In this document: piece by piece, positions 26,903-34,511 of the stretch
How positions within the stretch are numbered: the stretch's first letter is position 1
Layout: each line of letters begins with the position of its first letter
DNA from: Balneolaceae bacterium
Lineage (GTDB): Bacteria; Bacteroidota; Rhodothermia; Balneolales; Balneolaceae
Length of the DNA stretch: 34,511 nt
Direction of reading: 5' to 3'
Assembly (NCBI GenBank): GCA_020832285.1
Contig: JAFIFB010000003.1
Location: forward strand, 1 to 34,511
Notes under the pieces: model-generated
What the model saw: the letters and a program-made list of their open reading frames with translations, nothing else
What the model was told of the DNA's origin: nothing
Databases searched by the model: none
Program-made: the position numbers and the translations under genes

Positions 26903-27769
26903 TTAATAAACTCCTGAAAGAAATTCACTGAACTTCCCTACATTTTTATCTTCCAGTTCTTTCTCTTCTTCTTCAAAAAGCTCCCAGGGTTTGAGTTTAA
27001 ATGGACGGGTATTGTCATGATGCAAATCGTAAATAACGTCCTTTTGTTTACTTCCTGCTGGCTCATTAAAATAAACAACATGTCGTCCCTTCGTATGTAA
27101 ACCTAAGTTACCTGACAACTCGGCAAGTCCACTTATTAATGCCCGAATTTGATATACTTTATTCTCAATAGTGTAATGATCAGTTGTGGTATCTATTACA
27201 TTCCCGGAATAAATTTTGCCATTCGCACCGATATAATCCACTTGATGATTTCTTAAAATTGATTTTACCCGGTCTTTAGGAACCCGATATTTGATATCTA
27301 CCCGTTCAGACACTCTGGATGCTCTTAACGTTTCTTCAACTTTTTTTCCAAATACAACAGTTTCCTTTTCTTCAAAACCGTAATTCTTATCCACCAACAG
27401 TTTAAAGAGTGAGTCAAAATCATCAAGCTTAAAGTCACCAATATTCTCTTCCGGCTTGGAATAAAGTATCAAATTGTTGCTGTAGCGATTTAGATAATCG
27501 AAATAACTGTTTGTAAATGGATCAACATCAAAAGCCTCTTTCTGGTTTTTATCTTTCGATAAGCTATCTATCTTCCTTTTTATATTCTTGAGGAGCTTTT
27601 CAACAGAATCTACAGCTTCGCTATTAATTATTTTTGAGGCCATTTTCAACTTGTCCTCAGAATAATCAAACAGCGGTTTCCGATTGGCATTCAAAAACAT
27701 TCCAATTGCTATTTTCTCATCTGATATAGATTCAGATTTCAAATATATGACACTATAAAAGGGTTTCAT
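26903..27769 (-). CDS. Unrecognised protein encoded with the HipA-like kinase
   Basis: 288 residues, no family that I can name. The ATG (27769) overlaps the TGA of the upstream gene in ATGA, so it is translationally coupled to the HipA-like gene. The N-terminus, MKPFYSVIYLKSES then EKIAIGMFLN, has the short Y-x-x-V strand and an E-x-x-x-I-G-x-x-x pattern that I recall from DUF3037-type partners of HipA-like kinases; that likeness is weak. A Lys/Glu/Asp-rich middle (about 60-110) is followed by an alpha/beta part. It is charged and has no signal peptide or membrane segment, so it is probably cytoplasmic. It could be an antitoxin-like or substrate partner of the kinase; this is inference. Confidence 0.8.
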   Translation of the reverse strand: MKPFYSVIYLKSESISDEKIAIGMFLNANRKPLFDYSEDKLKMASKIINSEAVDSVEKLLKNIKRKIDSLSKDKNQKEAFDVDPFTNSYFDYLNRYSNNLILYSKPEENIGDFKLDDFDSLFKLLVDKNYGFEEKETVVFGKKVEETLRASRVSERVDIKYRVPKDRVKSILRNHQVDYIGANGKIYSGNVIDTTTDHYTIENKVYQIRALISGLAELSGNLGLHTKGRHVVYFNEPAGSKQKDVIYDLHHDNTRPFKLKPWELFEEEEKELEDKNVGKFSEFLSGVY

Positions 27770-28005
27770 GACTTTTCCCGTAAGTATTTAATGTAATCCG
27801 TAACCTGTTTTCTTATTTCTTGCAACCTTGCTTCGGATGTTAAAAATCTCAGTATATAATCTGTAGCTGCGTGATCCTCATCCCACGAGTCCGGATAAGT
27901 TTGGCTTATTGATCTTAATAATTCGTCAATATTTAAACCATCAATGACAGAGAATAATTTCTCCATTTCTTCATGCAAATTGTCTTTAGAAACCAATCCA
28001 AGCAT
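27766..28005 (-). CDS. C-terminal part of the split HipA-like kinase
   Basis: 79 residues if translated from ATG 28005. Reading the same frame upstream gives 12 more sense codons and then the TAA (28044-28042) that ends the N-terminal part, with no shift. The piece YPDSWDEDHAATDYILRF is like the C-terminal helical end of HipA-like (HipA_2-type) kinases, where a P-x-x-W motif is followed by helices ending before the stop. Either this is the tail of a gene broken by one nonsense change, or it is made by restart at ATG 28005. It ends TGA and overlaps the ATG of the next gene. Confidence 0.65.
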   Translation of the reverse strand: MLGLVSKDNLHEEMEKLFSVIDGLNIDELLRSISQTYPDSWDEDHAATDYILRFLTSEARLQEIRKQVTDYIKYLREKS

Positions 28006-28041
28006 CTCATAAGCATAATTTGTGCTAAGAAAGCCATTAGA

Positions 28042-28581
28042 TTATACATCTATTTCTGTTGTAATGTTTTTAAACGAATGTTCGGCTATTTTATTAAACG
28101 CTTCAAAATGATCAAATACCACTAATTTTTGTGTTTTCCCCCTTGTTAAAAAAAGATTGTAATTTTGAGCAGTCCGATCATTATTTCCGACCCACAAATC
28201 AAATAATCCAATTCTGAGCAAATGTTCCGGAAATTCTATTCTATTGAATTCATGTTTACTAAATACAAAGTCAAGTTGAGTAAGTTCATTTACCACATTT
28301 TGGGCCTTTTTTGAACCAAAAGCAATCTTTCCCTGGTTCATGTGATTTCTGAATTGAAAATTTTCCGGTACAGGATGATTTCCAATTTCAACATAAGCTA
28401 TTTCGGGTGTTTCAAGATGAAACTTTTTGGCTAAAAAATGGCAGACAATTTCTGCTATTGTACGATTGTATTTTACAAAGTAAACATCCAGTCCACGTTC
28501 CGATCTGCAGATAGCTTCAACCGGGCGATTATGCGTCTCTTTTTGACTTTTTAGTTGTATGGACTGAACGTTTTTTATCAC
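28042..28581 (-). CDS. HipA-like kinase, N-terminal and catalytic part
   Basis: 179 residues from GTG 28581, overlapping the TGA of the upstream small ORF as GTGA. The N-lobe has VYFVKY (likely ATP lysine) and a helix LAKKFHLETPEIAYVEI. The catalytic region reads LWVGNNDRTAQNYNLFL, with the N-D-R loop, and then VVFDHFEAF, the metal-binding Asp-His. These are the HipA_2-type kinase motifs. The frame then stops at TAA in the middle of the C-lobe and continues in the same frame into the next piece; together the two would make about 271 codons, the usual family length. HipA kinases phosphorylate tRNA synthetase or other targets and act in toxin-antitoxin or defence roles; the target here is unknown. 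Confidence 0.75.
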   Translation of the reverse strand: MIKNVQSIQLKSQKETHNRPVEAICRSERGLDVYFVKYNRTIAEIVCHFLAKKFHLETPEIAYVEIGNHPVPENFQFRNHMNQGKIAFGSKKAQNVVNELTQLDFVFSKHEFNRIEFPEHLLRIGLFDLWVGNNDRTAQNYNLFLTRGKTQKLVVFDHFEAFNKIAEHSFKNITTEIDV

Positions 28582-28799
28582 ACACCCCCCTCCGCAACCT
28601 TCACCTCCTCCTCACTCAACCCATACAACTCATACACCATCGCATCAATCTCTTTATCCGTTTGGGCAATTTGGGTTTTCAGTTCACCGGCTTTGGTTTT
28701 TTGTTCGGTGACGTACTCTATCCACCCAAATGCTTCGATAGCAGCCACTCCCACCTTCAGAAGAAATGCCTTCAGTACCGCACTTTGAAAGTAAGCCAT
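28578..28799 (-). CDS. C-terminal remnant of an R-M protein, or small standalone protein
   Basis: 73 residues from ATG 28799. The end, LKTQIAQTDKEIDAMVYELY then GLSEEEV, is very like the extreme C-terminus of Eco57I/type IIG restriction-modification enzymes, where a helix leads into D-x-x-V-Y-x-L-Y-G-L-x-x-x-E-I. The first 25 residues are a plausible but unrecognised helix. An in-frame stop lies two codons upstream of the ATG, so the large N-terminal part is missing. It overlaps the next gene by four bases. Either a truncation product kept because it sits in the operon, or a real small protein built from this end. Confidence 0.55.
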   Translation of the reverse strand: MAYFQSAVLKAFLLKVGVAAIEAFGWIEYVTEQKTKAGELKTQIAQTDKEIDAMVYELYGLSEEEVKVAEGGV

Positions 28800-29073
28800 T
28801 ATTTATAGTTGTTTTTCCATAATCAATAATCTCTCAAACAGTATAGTAAATGCCGTCCTAATCAGAAACTAAAAACCCCTTACGCACATTTACAAAGGAA
28901 AACACCGTGAATACTGACAAGGCCTTCTTAAGCTGATAGTTGAAATCAAATCATCCGGAAAAAATGCAATTCGTTTTGCCATTCTTCAAAAAGTTTAATT
29001 ATGTTTCTCAGGTTTAATTAATAAAGCTGCTGGTTCAAACCCGGATAACAACCTCTTATAAAAGTCTGCCTGA

Positions 29074-30693
29074 ATGGAAAATTTTATCACAATTACTACC
29101 TTTTTGCTTTTTATCGGAGGTGTGGCCATCCTTACTTATTACTGGGTTCGCCGCCAGGACAATACGTCTCTCGAAGGATATTACCTTGCCGGCCGAAACC
29201 TGAGTTTTCCACTCATTGCCGGTTCATTACTGCTGACCAATCTTTCCACCGAACAGCTTGTCGGCCTGAATGGCTCCGCGTTTATTGACGGATTGAGTGT
29301 GATGGCCTGGGAAGTGATTGCCGTGTTGGCCCTGGTATTGATGGCTTTGTTCTTTTTGCCCCGGTTCCTGAAAAGCGGTATTGCAACCGTTCCGCAATTT
29401 TTGGGACTGCGGTTTGATCATGGTACTCAGGTGATTGCAAATCTGATATTTCTTGGTGCTTATGTGGCAATTCTGCTGCCGATCATTTTATACACCGGGG
29501 CCACCGGGCTCTCCAGTATGCTCGATTTGCAGACACTCACCGGGCTTGAATCGGAAGTGTCGGTAATTTGGGTGACGGTATGGATTGTCGGCTTGATTGG
29601 AGCCAGTTATGCTCTATTTGGCGGCCTGGGTTCTATTGCAGTATCTGACTTGTTGAATGGAATCGGGCTTTTGATCGGTGGTTTTCTGATATGCTGGTTC
29701 GGCCTTCAGGCAGTGAGCGGGGGAGAAGGTATTATTCAGGGATGGCAAATCCTGGGTGAGGCACACCCGGAACGTTTTAATTCCATCGGCGGGCCCGATC
29801 AGTCCGTCCCTTTCTCTACACTCTTTACGGGAGTTCTTCTGCTGAACGTTTTTTACTGGTGTACCAATCAGCAGATTATTCAGCGAACATTCGGAGCCAG
29901 CAGCCTTGCAGAAGGCCAGAAAGGTGTGCTGCTGACCGGAATGCTGAAACTTCTCGGCCCTCTCTATCTGGTGATACCCGGTATCATCGCTTTCTATCTT
30001 TATGGCGATACTGATATCCGTGCAGACAATGCTTACGGGGTGTTGGTCAGAGACGTGCTTCCATCCCCGTTAACAGGCCTCTTTGCCGGTGTGATGGTAG
30101 GGGCTATTCTAAGTTCATTTAACTCCGCTCTGAATGCAACAACCACGCTCTACGGCTACGGTCTGTATAAAGCCGTTCTCAAGAAAGATGCCACCGATGC
30201 ACAGATTGTAAAAGCCGGTAAGCGGTTCGGATGGGTGATTGCCATTGCTTCCATGTTTATCGCACCGCTTCTTATTGGCCAGGAAAGTATTTTTGTTTAT
30301 CTCCAGCAGATGAACGGCATCTATTTTATCCCGATACTGGCGGTTGTTCTTGTGGCCATATTGGCACCGAGGGTTCCGCCACTGGCAGCTAAACTTGCTT
30401 TGGTAATCGGCTGTCTTGGAATTGCGGCCGGATATTTTGTCCCCCCTTTCAGTGGCTGGGTGCTTGCCGTTACAGAATTTCATTTCCTTGGAATTGCTTT
30501 CCTTGTCCTGGTGTTCCTGATGCTGGTTGTCAGTTTCTACAAACCGCTGGAAAAACCCTGGGAGCAGGAATACTCCGGTGATGTGGATATGACCCCATGG
30601 AAATTTGCTGTGCCGGCCGGGATTGTACTCGTGGTGCTGGTACTGCTTATTTATACCCTCTTTGCCGATCTGTCGATACTGTTCGGCGGATAA
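29074..30693 (+). CDS. Sodium:solute symporter (SSS/SLC5), YidK-type
   Basis: 539 residues with about 13-14 transmembrane helices. The N-terminus has LEGYYLAGRNLSFPLIAGS and LTNLSTEQLVGLNG (about 34-66), both nearly the same as in E. coli YidK as I recall it. Later FYWCTNQQIIQRTFGASSLAEGQKG and GAILSSFNSALNATTTL (the sodium-site helix 8 region) also match. It should carry a sugar or other organic solute with Na+ across the inner membrane; the substrate cannot be told. No neighbouring catabolic genes. Monocistronic. Confidence 0.92.
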   Translation: MENFITITTFLLFIGGVAILTYYWVRRQDNTSLEGYYLAGRNLSFPLIAGSLLLTNLSTEQLVGLNGSAFIDGLSVMAWEVIAVLALVLMALFFLPRFLKSGIATVPQFLGLRFDHGTQVIANLIFLGAYVAILLPIILYTGATGLSSMLDLQTLTGLESEVSVIWVTVWIVGLIGASYALFGGLGSIAVSDLLNGIGLLIGGFLICWFGLQAVSGGEGIIQGWQILGEAHPERFNSIGGPDQSVPFSTLFTGVLLLNVFYWCTNQQIIQRTFGASSLAEGQKGVLLTGMLKLLGPLYLVIPGIIAFYLYGDTDIRADNAYGVLVRDVLPSPLTGLFAGVMVGAILSSFNSALNATTTLYGYGLYKAVLKKDATDAQIVKAGKRFGWVIAIASMFIAPLLIGQESIFVYLQQMNGIYFIPILAVVLVAILAPRVPPLAAKLALVIGCLGIAAGYFVPPFSGWVLAVTEFHFLGIAFLVLVFLMLVVSFYKPLEKPWEQEYSGDVDMTPWKFAVPAGIVLVVLVLLIYTLFADLSILFGG

Positions 30694-30764
30694 CTCAAGT
30701 TCCGAAAAATGGTGATGTAGTGGCTGCAAATAAGTTTTATTTAAAAGTGATTCTGGTTGCGGGT

Positions 30765-31100
30765 TGCGGGTTTTAAAAAATGTTATGAGCGTCCCGCTTG
30801 TGCCACCTTTATTTGTTTCGCTGCTCACTGCTCACTGCACAATACACTATACCCGAACCTTATCAACAACCCCAGGCCCTTTGCGGTTACCCTTCTGCCT
30901 GAACATTGGCCTGTACCTGATTTTAAATCGAGCCACCCTTCTGGCAAGAACCGCAGAAATACCTACCTCTCAAATAAAATTGAACATATAACCTCCGATT
31001 TAAACCGATGTTTTTCACAAATCGAGTCGGAGGTTTTTGGTTTTGGGCTTACTCTTATCCCCCGGGTTTCGCAAAACCACTACACTCGGGGCTATTTGAT
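30765..31100. repeat. Dispersed hairpin repeat, copy B
   Basis: The stem AACCTCCGA (30990-30998) pairs with TCGGAGGTT (31027-31035). A second stem CCCCGGGT / ACTCGGGG (about 31051-31086) follows. The 5' motif AAAAAATGTTAT.AGCG..CCGCTTG (30775-30800) and the CCCCGGGTTTCGCAAAA end match copy A at 131-290. In copy B roughly 140 bases of unrelated sequence separate the two shared parts. ORFs crossing it (for example 30757-31224) are not supported as genes. Confidence 0.55.
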
Positions 31101-31421
31101 GGCTGCCCGCTTTGGGGCTCATTCAGGGGTAAGCACCAAACCAAGTGAATTGGTACGGATGCTTTGTACAAAATCGAGTATCGTTCAATCGGAAATCGTT
31201 AAATCGTTATTCAGGCAATGCTAAATCAAAATAAATGGAAGGCAGAACAGGAAGCTTATCCAGTAGTTTAAATAATGGATGCAGCACTAAAAAGCGTTCT
31301 TAAAAGATAATTAAGATCGATTTTTAAGATTTTTCGGAAGTTGAGATAACCCGGTAAACGGAAATGAGACAATTTGGAATCAGTATCATGATACAACAGA
31401 TTCATTTTTCCGAAATCAAAA

Positions 31422-31454
31422 AAACCTCCAAGGTTTTTGAAACCTTGGAGGTTT
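31422..31454. repeat. Perfect hairpin AAACCTCCAAGGTTT repeat
   Basis: AAACCTCCAAGGTTT, loop TTG, AAACCTTGGAGGTTT: a perfect 15-base stem. This type of hairpin is common between genes of Bacteroidota as I recall. The centre of the window repeat family CCTCCGA/TCGGAGG is similar, so the two may be related. Confidence 0.65.
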
Positions 31455-31463
31455 GCCTGAATA

Positions 31464-31503
31464 AAAAAAGGCAGCCCCGATAACTATCAGGACTGCCTTT
31501 TTA
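31464..31503. terminator. Bidirectional terminator at the end of katG
   Basis: AAAAAGGCAG at left and CTGCCTTTTT at right pair across a loop, with further CC/GG pairs inside. A-run and T-run flank it, so it can end transcription from either side. It lies about 70 bases past the katG stop (minus strand). Confidence 0.85.
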
Positions 31504-31573
31504 GATTTTGTTAAATGAGTTTCGGGTGTACTGGCATGGGTTCAATATTAGAACCCGGCCGCAAACAGTGAAA

Positions 31574-34340
<2,767 letters not shown>

Positions 34341-34511
34341 ATGCACGATTCTGTATCTCGACTTTCAGTATTAACTCTCTTTTGTTTTTTGATGGCCATC
34401 TCTCTGTCAATGGCCGAAGGTTTAGCAGAAAACACCGGGCAATCCGATTTAAATTTGGCTGGTAACTTTAGCGGTTACGTAACCATGGAAAATGGAGAAC
34501 AGCAAAAAGTT
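34341..34511 (+). CDS. Partial gene: start of an exported protein
   Basis: 57 codons from ATG 34341, with no stop before the window ends. The N-terminus has a basic residue, a hydrophobic stretch (about residues 9-24, VLTLFCFLMAISL) and then SMAEG, a Sec signal peptide. The mature part starts near AENTGQSDLNLAGN. The family is not recognisable from so little. The preceding AAAATTATTTAAA stretch is AT-rich without a clear ribosome site. Confidence 0.6.
   Translation, partial: MHDSVSRLSVLTLFCFLMAISLSMAEGLAENTGQSDLNLAGNFSGYVTMENGEQQKV

Noticed and set aside
30757-31224. 155-residue ORF in the repeat between symporter and katG
   Set aside because: Its frame passes through the dispersed hairpin repeat; low-complexity translation of a repeat rather than a gene.

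Overview
The window looks like chromosomal DNA of a Bacteroidota-type bacterium, probably of the Balneola/Rhodothermia branch. This is inferred from gene content: an N-terminal carboxypeptidase-like domain on a TonB-type outer-membrane barrel protein, S9 DPP-IV-like and P1/DmpA-like exported peptidases, an NADP-type isocitrate dehydrogenase, few Shine-Dalgarno sites, and hairpin repeats between genes. No rRNA, tRNA, CRISPR array, integrase or intact transposase was seen, so taxonomy rests on protein style only.

Layout. 1-504 holds no gene but a hairpin-bearing dispersed repeat. 505-1908 is a two-gene membrane module resembling HTTM/gamma-carboxylase-type proteins. A bidirectional terminator separates it from icd (minus strand). 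3781-9356 carries a Gfo/Idh/MocA oxidoreductase, an NmrA-like reductase, a DPP-IV-like peptidase and a deaminase-fold protein that has lost its catalytic residues. A tandem-RCK potassium channel (minus) is followed by an outer-membrane protein and rlmN. After a DUF2459 lipoprotein (minus) and a P1-family peptidase comes a tight operon: ddl, an orphan peptide-binding lipoprotein, and nadK. Then come mdh with a strong terminator, the TonB-type barrel protein, and priA.

26,697-28,800 is the accessory segment. It is visibly AT-richer than its neighbours and all on the minus strand. It contains a C-terminal scrap of an Eco57I/type IIG-like restriction-modification protein, then a HipA-like kinase gene cut in two by one in-frame TAA, then an unrecognised 288-residue partner. 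A second restriction-modification scrap abuts the 3' end of priA. The genes overlap by 4 bases each, so they look like a translationally coupled operon in a decaying defence island. This is the best candidate for an under-described system here.

29,074-34,511 returns to core-like content: a YidK-type sodium:solute symporter, a second copy of the repeat seen at the window start, a bidirectional terminator, katG (minus), and the first 57 codons of an exported protein running off the end.

Other structure. At least four copies of a short intergenic element (a TTGGTG-loop mini-hairpin followed by a GGGTTAG-type stretch and then a variable palindrome) lie between genes, all in the same orientation. 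There is also a roughly 100-base imperfect palindrome and a BIME-like pair of inverted REPs. PriA has lost exactly the four cysteines of one of its two zinc sites while the spacing of all eight positions is kept.
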